The position numbers and the translations under genes were made by a program. DNA of 7,138 bases from NCBI GenBank assembly GCA_002352145.1, contig DEHX01000004.1, positions 22,329 through 29,466 on the forward strand, in the 5' to 3' direction. This DNA is from Chitinophagaceae bacterium UBA2789. Lineage in GTDB: Bacteria > Bacteroidota > Bacteroidia > Chitinophagales > Chitinophagaceae. Below the pieces are notes generated by a model, which worked only from the letters and a program-made list of their open reading frames with translations, was not told the origin of the DNA and did no database searches. Below are positions 1 through 6,024 of the stretch, piece by piece (within the stretch, counting starts at the first letter, position 1; each line of letters begins with the position of its first letter).

Positions 1-800
1 GTGTTACGCATCAGTTGCATAGCGGTATCACTCAGAGTCATGGCCGGCGCTACGGTGATGGAGTCGCCGGTATGCACACCCATCGGGTCAAAATTTTCTA
101 CTGTGCATATGATACAGACATTATCTGCAGCATCCCGCAACAGTTCCAGTTCAAATTCTTTCCATCCCAGCACTGCCTTTTCCACCAGCACTTCGTGGAT
201 AGGCGAGGCTTGTAAGCCACGGTTCAGGGCTTCATCAAGGTCATCTTTGCCATGAACGAAACCGCCACCAGTTCCACCCAGCGTAAATGAGGGGCGAATT
301 ACCAGCGGGAAGCCAATTTCCTGCGCAAATTCTTTTCCTTCTAAAAAGGAATTCGCAGTTTTTGCCTGTGCTACATTTACGCCAAGTTGTATCATCCATT
401 GACGAAACTTTTCTCTGTCTTCAGCTTTTTCAATGGCTTTAATATCCACACCAATCAACCGCACATTATATTGTTTCCACAAGCCCAGTTCTTCTGCTTC
501 CTTGGCCAGGTTCAGGGCGGTTTGGCCACCCATCGTTGGTAATACAGCATCAATCTGGTTTTCCTGGAGTATCTGTTCAATACTTTCTACTGTCAGCGGC
601 AGCAGGTAAACCCGGTCGGCCATCATCGGGTCCGTCATAATGGTAGCGGGATTACTGTTGATCAGGATCACTTTTACGCCTTCTTCCCGCAGGCTTCTTG
701 CCGCCTGGGTACCGGAGTAATCAAATTCACAGGCTTGTCCGATAATAATGGGGCCGGAGCCGATAATCAGTACTGATTGGATGGAATTGTCTTTTGGCAT
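1..800 (-). CDS. carB: Carbamoyl-phosphate synthase large subunit, N-terminal part (runs off the left edge)
   Basis: CarB makes carbamoyl phosphate from bicarbonate, two ATP and ammonia passed from the glutaminase subunit CarA, feeding pyrimidine and arginine synthesis in the cytoplasm. The reading frame starts at the ATG whose first base is 800 and gives 266 residues before the window edge, about a quarter of the usual length of roughly 1,070. It begins MPKDNSIQSVLIIGSGP and keeps the family blocks GQACEFDYSG (21-30), NSNPATIMTDP (48-58), PTMGGQTALN (88-97), IRPSFTLGGTGGG (168-180), GWKEFE (212-217) and MGVHTGDSITVAP (240-252). Arg129, Arg169, Gly175-Gly176, Glu215, Met240 and His243 fall at the same numbers as the first ATP-grasp site of the E. 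coli enzyme, as I recall it. No frameshift or lost residue is seen. A TAGCTTTG promoter element lies about 50 bp upstream. Neither carA nor the rest of carB is visible. Confidence 0.97.
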   Translation of the reverse strand, partial: MPKDNSIQSVLIIGSGPIIIGQACEFDYSGTQAARSLREEGVKVILINSNPATIMTDPMMADRVYLLPLTVESIEQILQENQIDAVLPTMGGQTALNLAKEAEELGLWKQYNVRLIGVDIKAIEKAEDREKFRQWMIQLGVNVAQAKTANSFLEGKEFAQEIGFPLVIRPSFTLGGTGGGFVHGKDDLDEALNRGLQASPIHEVLVEKAVLGWKEFELELLRDAADNVCIICTVENFDPMGVHTGDSITVAPAMTLSDTAMQLMRN

Positions 801-852
801 TTTTTGTTTTTTGGCTGTGCAGGCAGTAATCGTTATAAAAAAACAAATTGCG

Positions 853-881
853 CAAAGCTAAGGGAATGGAAGGGTTTTGAA
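853..881 (-). promoter_or_regulatory. Candidate promoter for carB (Bacteroidota -7 type)
   Basis: Read on the minus strand, TAGCTTTG at 860-853 is an exact match to the Bacteroidota -7 consensus TAnnTTTG. About 18 bp upstream, TTC at 881-879 could serve as a one-mismatch version of the -33 TTG. It would give carB a leader of roughly 45-50 nt and lies in the 115-bp gap after the small lipoprotein gene, so carB may be transcribed on its own. The motif is short and the -33 match is poor. Confidence 0.4.
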
Positions 882-915
882 GGGGTGAATACCCATTATT
901 TTTTCACTATTTTCC

Positions 916-1494
916 TCAGAAGAGTTTTGCCGGTTTGGGTATCTTCCGGTACTGCATGGAGTATTGGGCGTCATAGATATTCTGCTGCAGTTTCAGCATC
1001 TCTGTAACAAGCAGCCTGAAATGGTCGGGGTCGCCAAAATATTTGCGGGTAGAAAAGTCTTCTGTTATCGTTCGTACTTCAAGGGTATCGTTTCTTTGGT
1101 CAAGTGCCGAAGCATAAAAAACCCGGTGTATTTTCACTTCTCTTTTCTTTTTACCTGTAACTTCTTCAATTTTAACCAGGCCTTCCACATTCATAAACCG
1201 CTGGTTACCTATCCATGAGGTAAAGCCAGTATAGTAAGCTGTGTCAGGCATGATAATGTCTCCCTTGATAGCCTTGCCATAACGGGTTATGGAATATACT
1301 GAGTCCGATTTGGGCGTTATCTCCAGTGCTTCGATTCCAAAATAATCACTGCCGTCTTTGATGATGCCATACCAATATCCCATCAGGCTGGAATCCACCG
1401 GTTCAACCGGTTTCTTTTCCAGCGCCACATCCGACTCAAAGGGACAGGCACATAAGATGAATGATAACGGCAACAGCCAGCAAAGTTTTTTCAA
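916..1494 (-). CDS. Putative small lipoprotein of unknown function, TTG start
   Basis: I do not recognise the family. The 192-residue product starts MKKLCWLLPLSFILCAC: a positive N-terminus, a hydrophobic stretch and a lipobox-like Leu14-Cys15-Ala16-Cys17, so Cys17 would be lipidated and the protein anchored in the inner or outer membrane. The mature part is about 175 residues, mixed beta-rich and charged, with a YWYGIIKDG segment near 41-49 and a basic KKKREVKIHRVF segment near 115-126, and no catalytic motif that I can name. The start codon is TTG at 1494: no in-frame ATG or GTG lies between it and the upstream in-frame TGA, and the next Met (residue 38) would lose the export signal. It follows the MORN gene in the same direction, 75 bp downstream, and precedes carB by 115 bp. 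The lipoprotein call is fairly safe and the function is unknown. Confidence 0.75.
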   Translation of the reverse strand: MKKLCWLLPLSFILCACPFESDVALEKKPVEPVDSSLMGYWYGIIKDGSDYFGIEALEITPKSDSVYSITRYGKAIKGDIIMPDTAYYTGFTSWIGNQRFMNVEGLVKIEEVTGKKKREVKIHRVFYASALDQRNDTLEVRTITEDFSTRKYFGDPDHFRLLVTEMLKLQQNIYDAQYSMQYRKIPKPAKLF

Positions 1495-1541
1495 CCTTAA
1501 AATTTTGGTGCGAAAAGATACAACTAATCAAGTACGCTTCC

Positions 1542-1560
1542 TATACCACAAAACGGTATA
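1542..1560. repeat. Short inverted repeat between the MORN gene and the small lipoprotein gene
   Basis: TATACC at 1542-1547 and GGTATA at 1555-1560 are perfect 6-bp arms around a 7-nt loop. They lie just past the stop of the MORN gene and about 50 bp before the TTG start of the next minus-strand gene. No T-tract follows on the minus strand, so it is not a canonical terminator. It could be an operator or a weak attenuating hairpin, or simply chance in AT-rich DNA. Confidence 0.3.
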
Positions 1561-1569
1561 ATTACCTTT

Positions 1570-2286
1570 TTAATCATTGATCCGCAAGGTCACTATGTAA
1601 TTACCGGGTCTTACAAATTCCATCTCCACTTCTTCCGTTCCGATGATGGCCCTGAAACGAAAAGGAAAATTAATGTCCTCGATCAGCGATTCTGTTTTCT
1701 TGGCATGTATATCGTTTACGAATAATCGTCCGAAATTTCCTCGTTGTGGTATCACCTCATCCACTTTTAACCGGGGCATTTCATCGCCCTCAACCAGTTT
1801 TGAGCCGCCGGAAGTATTAGTGATCACAAAAGTGATTTTGTTGAAATGATTGTCTTTGTATTCTACTTCCGTTTCTGTTACTAGTTTGCTTTTGAAAATC
1901 AACCGCCATGGCTTTTCTTTTAACCCTGTATATTTATCATTTTGCCAATATCCTTCAATAAGACTGTCAGTATTCCCCGGTCGTTTTATGATCATTTTAC
2001 CTTCGCCATCTCTCATTCCTTTATTGAATTCACCGGTGTACACATCGCCGTTTTTCCATGTATAACTGCCTTTGCCATGCGGAAGCCCCGTAACAAAATC
2101 ACCTTCGTAGCTGTCAATCCCTGTTGCTTTGCCCTTGCCATTTGCCTTTCCCTTTTTGCAGTCCCCGGTATAGCTGCCCTTCAGTTCTTCTTTTTCTACT
2201 TTACAATTTTGGGAAAATGTATCTGTATAAAATAAAAAGGAAGCAATAAGTAAGAAAGAAGCGATTTTTTTATTCGTCATAAACAT
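1570..2286 (-). CDS. Secreted MORN-repeat protein
   Basis: This 238-residue protein has a signal peptide (residues 1-26, hydrophobic core FLLIASFLF, likely cut after FSQ) and then a run of MORN units. Two clear ones are YEGDFVTGLPHGKGSY (60-75) and YTGEFNKGMRDGEGKM (83-98). One lies before them (YTGDCKKGKANGKGKA, 39-54) and a degenerate one after (IEGYWQNDKYTG, 110-121). MORN units form an extended beta-hairpin sheet, often a scaffold or lipid- or protein-binding surface. The C-terminal half (about 128-238) is rich in Val, Glu and Phe, looks like a beta-sandwich, and I cannot assign it. No enzyme motif is seen. Location is inferred to be periplasm or cell surface. ATGs at 2286 and 2280 are both possible. 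A TAACTTTG element 11 bp upstream of 2286 makes the 2280 start attractive, since it leaves a slightly longer leader. The gene is divergent from the M23 peptidase gene. Confidence 0.88.
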   Translation of the reverse strand: MFMTNKKIASFLLIASFLFYTDTFSQNCKVEKEELKGSYTGDCKKGKANGKGKATGIDSYEGDFVTGLPHGKGSYTWKNGDVYTGEFNKGMRDGEGKMIIKRPGNTDSLIEGYWQNDKYTGLKEKPWRLIFKSKLVTETEVEYKDNHFNKITFVITNTSGGSKLVEGDEMPRLKVDEVIPQRGNFGRLFVNDIHAKKTESLIEDINFPFRFRAIIGTEEVEMEFVRPGNYIVTLRIND

Positions 2287-2297
2287 TAAAATATGTT

Positions 2298-2327
2298 CAA
2301 AGTTATCTTGTTAATGCAGAAAACTAA
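2298..2327 (-). promoter_or_regulatory. Candidate promoter of the MORN gene in the divergent intergenic region
   Basis: On the minus strand TAACTTTG (2305-2298) matches TAnnTTTG exactly, and TTAG (2327-2324) is a partial -33 element at an 18-nt spacing. Transcription would begin only a few bases before the ATG at 2286, or about 10 before the ATG at 2280, so the leader would be very short or absent. The whole divergent gap is 65 bp. On the plus strand only an imperfect TTAATTTG (2339-2346) is present, 5 bp before the peptidase ATG. Confidence 0.45.
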
Positions 2328-2351
2328 CCGACATGTTGTTAATTTGTAAAC

Positions 2352-4169
2352 ATGACAATAAAAAGAAGCCATTGGTTGTACTGTTTATTAGTGGTGGTAA
2401 TTTTTTTTAATGCAAGACAGGCTGCTTCGCAGCTACCGGTTAATTATTTCAGGAATCCTGTAGGCATCCCTTTAGACCTTTCTGCCAATTTTGGTGAACT
2501 AAGACCAAACCACTGGCATATGGGACTTGATGTGAGAACCAATGCAAAAGAAAACCTGCCTATCTATGCTGCATCTGAAGGATATATTGCCCATATAGGT
2601 ATCCGGCCGCAGAGTTTTGGCCGGTTCATAATCATCAATCATCCCAACGGCCTTTCTACTTTGTATGCCCATTTGAATGATTTTTTTCCTGAGCTGGAAA
2701 AATTTGTTACAGATAAACAATACGAGAAAGAAACCTGGGCTATTGAACTTGACTTTACTAAAGAACAATTTCCTGTTTCAAAGGGAGCATTTATTGCTTA
2801 TAGCGGTAATACAGGCGGCTCGCAGGGACCGCATTTACACTTTGAAATATTTGAGACAAAAACCGGCAAAAGGTTAAACCCCTTGCTATTTAATTTTAAT
2901 ATTAGTGACAATGTACCTCCGGCAATAACCAGGCTGGCTGTATACGACAGGAGCCGCTCAGTATTTGATCAAAAGCCGTTATTCTATAACCTGAAAAATA
3001 CCGACAGCGGCTATATTATTCCTAAAATGCCGGTTATGAAAACGGGATTGAACCGGCTGAGTTTTGCCATACAGGCTTATGATAAAATGAGCAGCAGTGG
3101 CAGCCCGGACGGAATTTTTTCAGCACAACTTTTCTTTGATGATATTCCGCAGGTAAAATTTGTACTGGACAGTATTGATTATGAGGAAACCGCTTATATC
3201 AACTCGCAAACAGACCATATGCACCGGTACACAGGCGGGGCCTGGCTTCAGCATGTAGCTAAACTACCAGGCGATAACGGGGCTGCTTATAAAACGATCA
3301 ACGGTGATGGTGTAGTTACTTTAGCTGATACCATGCTTCATACGGTTCGCATAGTAGTGAGTGATGCTAAAGGGCTGAAATCTGAACTCAACTTTATGCT
3401 CCAGTATATTGACAGCCTGGCATCAAAAGCAAACACCACAGAGTATGCAATGCGATTTGCCCCTAATAAAGTAAATGTGATTAGCAAACCGGATTTTGAA
3501 ATGTACTTACCCAAAGGAGCTTTGTATGATACGATAACTCCATATTATTATACTGTAAGCAATAAGTTGCCCAATACTTTTTCCCAGGCACACCAGGTGG
3601 CCAATCCTGCCATACCCTTGCATGAGGATGTGGTGGTGAGAATAAAACTAAATAAGCCAGTACCTGAGTCTATGCAGGACAAGCTGCTGATTGTAAGATC
3701 GGATAATAAAGGCCGCACAATAAAAAAAGCAGTTTGGCAGGAGCAATGGTTATCTGCTGCCTTCGGCGATTTTGGAACCTACCAGGTTATAGCAGATACT
3801 ACAGCTCCGCAGATCAATAACCTTGGTAAAGGAGATACTGTAAATCTGAGTGCAGTCAGCAGGATCATATTTACTCCCACCGATAATTATGGGATTAAAA
3901 AATTCAGGGCTACACTAAACGGCAAATGGATAAGATTTACCAACGACAAATCAAGGAACTGGATATACAAATTTGATGAGCGATGCCCCTATGGCGTACA
4001 TGAGCTGATTGTAACAGCAGAGGACCTTGTTGGAAATACCACTACAAGAACATGGTGGTTCAGACGGGAACTCTATACACCGCCACCACCCAAGAAGAAG
4101 GCTATCAAGAAAACCAGCACCAAAAAGAAATCATCTTCTGATAAAAAGAAAAGCTCCAAAAAGAAATAA
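2352..4169 (+). CDS. Secreted M23 (LytM-type) metallopeptidase with Lys-rich C-terminal tail
   Basis: M23 enzymes are zinc endopeptidases that cut peptide cross-links in peptidoglycan. The 605-residue product has a signal peptide (1-27, core YCLLVVVIFF, likely cut near AASQ). A complete LytM domain follows at about 35-178: His56 and Asp60 in HMGLD, His107 in LYAHL, and His161 with His163 in PHLHFE. By family knowledge His56, Asp60 and His163 bind zinc and His107 and His161 are catalytic, so it should be active rather than a degenerate EnvC- or NlpD-like regulator. An insertion at about 112-140 separates the two halves of the site. Residues 185-575 are beta-rich, with Ig-like stretches (for example 478-565), and probably bind or position substrate. 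The tail at 577-605 is PPPP followed by 14 Lys among Ser, Thr and other residues, perhaps binding anionic wall or LPS. It appears to lead an operon with the peroxiredoxin 3 bp downstream. Confidence 0.93.
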   Translation: MTIKRSHWLYCLLVVVIFFNARQAASQLPVNYFRNPVGIPLDLSANFGELRPNHWHMGLDVRTNAKENLPIYAASEGYIAHIGIRPQSFGRFIIINHPNGLSTLYAHLNDFFPELEKFVTDKQYEKETWAIELDFTKEQFPVSKGAFIAYSGNTGGSQGPHLHFEIFETKTGKRLNPLLFNFNISDNVPPAITRLAVYDRSRSVFDQKPLFYNLKNTDSGYIIPKMPVMKTGLNRLSFAIQAYDKMSSSGSPDGIFSAQLFFDDIPQVKFVLDSIDYEETAYINSQTDHMHRYTGGAWLQHVAKLPGDNGAAYKTINGDGVVTLADTMLHTVRIVVSDAKGLKSELNFMLQYIDSLASKANTTEYAMRFAPNKVNVISKPDFEMYLPKGALYDTITPYYYTVSNKLPNTFSQAHQVANPAIPLHEDVVVRIKLNKPVPESMQDKLLIVRSDNKGRTIKKAVWQEQWLSAAFGDFGTYQVIADTTAPQINNLGKGDTVNLSAVSRIIFTPTDNYGIKKFRATLNGKWIRFTNDKSRNWIYKFDERCPYGVHELIVTAEDLVGNTTTRTWWFRRELYTPPPPKKKAIKKTSTKKKSSSDKKKSSKKK

Positions 4170-4172
4170 GTT

Positions 4173-4634
4173 ATGGTAATACTGAAGGAAGGGGATAAGG
4201 CGCCCGCATTTACCGGTGCGGACCAGGATGGAAAAAAAGTTTCGCTGGCTGATTATAAGGGTAAAAAGATTGTTTTGTATTTCTACCCCGAAGATGATAC
4301 GCCTACCTGCACCATACAAGCCTGCAACCTGCGTAACAATTATGGATTATTGAAGAAGCATGGATTTGAAGTAATAGGTGTCAGCCCTGATGATGCGGCA
4401 AAGCATAAAAAGTTTGAAGCAAAGTTCAACCTTCCTTTTAGACAAATCGCCGATACTTCTCACAAAATACTGGAGAAATACGGCGTATGGGATCAGAAAC
4501 AAATGTTTGGTCACAAATACATGGGGGTGTTGCGTACCACTTTTGTTATTGATGAGAAGGGCATCATTCGTAAAATATTCCTCCGCCCCAAAAACAAAGC
4601 TCATGCGGAGGAAATTATAGCCTCCATGAAATAG
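4173..4634 (+). CDS. bcp: Thiol peroxidase / peroxiredoxin of the Bcp (PrxQ) family
   Basis: Bcp reduces H2O2 and organic hydroperoxides with electrons from thioredoxin. The 153-residue protein is full length for the family and lacks a signal peptide, so it is cytoplasmic. The active site YPEDDTPTCTIQAC (38-51) gives Thr43 and peroxidatic Cys46. Cys51, five residues on, is the resolving cysteine of the atypical two-Cys type. Arg121 in LRTTFVID completes the catalytic set. The usual Gly before the catalytic cysteine (TPGC) is Thr here (TPTC), a variant I think is common in Bacteroidota. Its ATG lies 3 bp after the stop of the M23 peptidase, with no Shine-Dalgarno sequence, so it is very probably translated from the same mRNA. 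The gap to the next gene is about 40-65 bp, with no promoter motif that I can see. Confidence 0.95.
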   Translation: MVILKEGDKAPAFTGADQDGKKVSLADYKGKKIVLYFYPEDDTPTCTIQACNLRNNYGLLKKHGFEVIGVSPDDAAKHKKFEAKFNLPFRQIADTSHKILEKYGVWDQKQMFGHKYMGVLRTTFVIDEKGIIRKIFLRPKNKAHAEEIIASMK

Positions 4635-4698
4635 GTATATTACCAGGCAACGTTTCAACAGGTATTGCCGATAAATGCAGCAAGAAAAAACTGCATTT

Positions 4699-5586
4699 AT
4701 GATCAAATCACTGACAATAGCATTATTTTTTTTCCCGTTCACTATTTTTTCGCAAGACAAAAAGCCGGTTCAGCTATTCAGTTCTGAAAAAGCCATCAAT
4801 GCCAACACAACAGAAGTAGTGCCAAAAGGCAAGATGGCGTTTAAGGTGACACATAATTTTGGTGATATTGCCGGAGACAACGGCGGGGCCAGGCGTTTTT
4901 TTGGACTGGACAATTCTGCAGACATAAGAATTGCGTTTACAGTCGGTATAGCCAACCGGCTTGACCTCACCGCTGCCAGGGCCAAAGGTGCCGGTTTGCA
5001 TCAGCAATTGTATGAACTGGGTTTGAAATACCAGTTGCTGCAACAACTGGAAAATGATCCTTCTCATCCTATTGCAGTTACTCTTTTTGCCAATAATGTT
5101 ATTGCGGCTAACAAAGCCAGTGCCTTCCCCAACCAGGACAACAGTTTTGAAGATTTTTCGGACAGGCTAAGCCAGGTACTGCAATTGATCATTGCCAGAA
5201 AGATGGGAAAAGTGAGTGTACAGCTAAATCCCACTTTTGTAAATCGTGGCTATGCAGTTACGTATGATAAAAAAACCATGTTTGCCCTGGGCGGGGCGAT
5301 AAAACTACCATTGACTGGAAGGATAAATTTAGTACTCGATTATTTTCATTCTTTTCGTGATCAGGCCAGTAAAGATGCTTTTAAAGCCAACGAGAATATT
5401 ACATTTTATGATCCGCTGGGAGTGGGTTTTGAAGTGTTGACGGCCGGGCATATTTTCAGGCTAAATTTTACCAACTCGACGGAAATACTGGAGAACCGCT
5501 TCATTCCCCGCACTATTACTTCCTGGGGTGAAGGCCAGTTTCGATGGGGATTTACTATTACCCGAAATTTCACTTTGTGGCGTTAG
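4699..5586 (+). CDS. DUF5777-like outer-membrane beta-barrel protein
   Basis: The product resembles the DUF5777 family of Bacteroidota, predicted outer-membrane barrels of unknown substrate. From the start chosen here it has 295 residues: a signal peptide MIKSLTIALFFFPFTIFSQ cut before DKKPV, then the family opening with a fatty or charged strand (KGKMAFKVTHNFGDI), a Gly-rich turn, FFGLDNSADIRIAFTVGI, and alternating amphipathic strands to the end (FRWGFTITRNFTLWR). Ending on an aromatic strand plus one basic residue suits a barrel protein. An ATG 24 bp upstream (4675) is in frame, but it would put a polar MQQEKTAF stretch before the signal peptide, so I prefer 4699. It lies downstream of bcp in the same direction, with no terminator between them. 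Family members are often found near YceI-like or cytochrome genes in other genomes (from memory); none is seen here. Confidence 0.85.
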   Translation: MIKSLTIALFFFPFTIFSQDKKPVQLFSSEKAINANTTEVVPKGKMAFKVTHNFGDIAGDNGGARRFFGLDNSADIRIAFTVGIANRLDLTAARAKGAGLHQQLYELGLKYQLLQQLENDPSHPIAVTLFANNVIAANKASAFPNQDNSFEDFSDRLSQVLQLIIARKMGKVSVQLNPTFVNRGYAVTYDKKTMFALGGAIKLPLTGRINLVLDYFHSFRDQASKDAFKANENITFYDPLGVGFEVLTAGHIFRLNFTNSTEILENRFIPRTITSWGEGQFRWGFTITRNFTLWR

Positions 5587-5601
5587 GGAAGGTAAATGCT
5601 A

Positions 5602-5639
5602 GTGCAACTATTGGGCTTATTCATTTATCATAGTTGCAT
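5602..5639 (+). promoter_or_regulatory. Inverted repeat overlapping the start codon of the HExxH gene
   Basis: TGCAACTAT (5603-5611) and ATAGTTGCA (5630-5638) are perfect 9-bp inverted arms separated by 18 nt. In RNA a G-U pair at 5602/5639 extends the stem to 10. The right arm ends on the A of the ATG at 5638, so a folded transcript would hide that start codon. As DNA, the arms (27 bp centre to centre) could also be a site for a dimeric regulator. Geometry is read directly; function is inferred. Confidence 0.5.
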
Positions 5640-5952
5640 GAAAGTTTTTATTCGGGAGAACTCATGGCTGGCGAAACTGGCAGCTGCAAAACTGAATGCT
5701 GATCAGGCTGCCATTGTTTTTGGCAGTACCATTCATTTACACAATACCAGCCGTGCTGAGTTTCTGTCAGATAAGGAATGGCTATGCCATGAGCTGAAGC
5801 ATGTGGAGCAATATCAGCAACATGGCTTTGCAGCCTTTCTTGTCCAATATCTGTTTGAATGGGTGAAGAACGGGTATTATAATAACCGGTTTGAGAAAGA
5901 AGCAAGGGAGAATGAAAAAAAGATAGATATGAATCTCTATAAAATATTATAA
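5638..5952 (+). CDS. Small HExxH zincin-like protein, DUF4157-like
   Basis: The 104-residue protein begins MKVFIRENSWLAKLAA and contains HELKHVEQY (51-59), an HExxH zinc-binding motif: His51, Glu52 and His55. A downstream NRFEKEARENE (83-93) has Glu86 and Glu88 as possible third ligands. This arrangement is like the DUF4157 core and related short Bacteroidota proteins, many of which are of unproven activity. No signal peptide or lipobox follows this start, so it may be cytoplasmic. An upstream in-frame ATG at 5596 would add 14 hydrophobic residues (MLVQLLGLFIYHSC) and is preceded by AGGGAAGG (5585-5592), so the longer form cannot be excluded. I prefer 5638 because the family usually opens MKVFIREN. 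It follows the barrel gene by 51 bp and ends just before the terminator, making it the last gene of the plus-strand block. Confidence 0.8.
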   Translation: MKVFIRENSWLAKLAAAKLNADQAAIVFGSTIHLHNTSRAEFLSDKEWLCHELKHVEQYQQHGFAAFLVQYLFEWVKNGYYNNRFEKEARENEKKIDMNLYKIL

Positions 5953-5959
5953 CTCTTAA

Positions 5960-5994
5960 AAAAAGAGGCTATTTGATAAAACAGCCTCTTTTTC
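5960..5994. terminator. Bidirectional rho-independent terminator between convergent genes
   Basis: An 11-bp perfect stem pairs 5960-5970 (AAAAAGAGGCT) with 5983-5993 (AGCCTCTTTTT), with a 12-nt loop. The A-rich left arm and T-rich right arm mean it acts as stem plus U-tract in both directions. It lies 8 bp after the stop of the HExxH gene and about 31 bp past the stop of the minus-strand Cys-rich lipoprotein, so it probably ends both transcripts. Confidence 0.92.
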
Positions 5995-6024
5995 TATCTG
6001 AAAACTTAACCTATTAATACCTTA

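Noticed and set aside
1..255. 84-residue plus-strand open frame at the left edge
   Set aside because: It is antisense to carB, whose reading frame is unmistakable in this stretch.
883..894. GGGT-GAAT-ACCC hairpin between the small lipoprotein gene and carB as a terminator
   Set aside because: The stem is only 4 bp and no T-tract follows it on the minus strand, the direction of transcription here.
4675..4698. Upstream ATG at 4675 for the DUF5777-like barrel
   Set aside because: It would prepend polar residues to an otherwise clean signal peptide that starts MIKSLTIALFF at 4699. It is kept only as an alternative.
4347..4760. 137-residue open frame on the minus strand over bcp and the start of the barrel gene
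   Set aside because: It overlaps two well-supported plus-strand genes, and its translation has no export signal or family resemblance. It is a shadow of the coding strand.
5585..5637. Longer HExxH protein starting at 5596, with an SD-like AGGGAAGG before it
   Set aside because: Shine-Dalgarno sites are little used in Bacteroidota and the family usually begins MKVFIREN. The 5638 start is preferred, but the longer form is not excluded.
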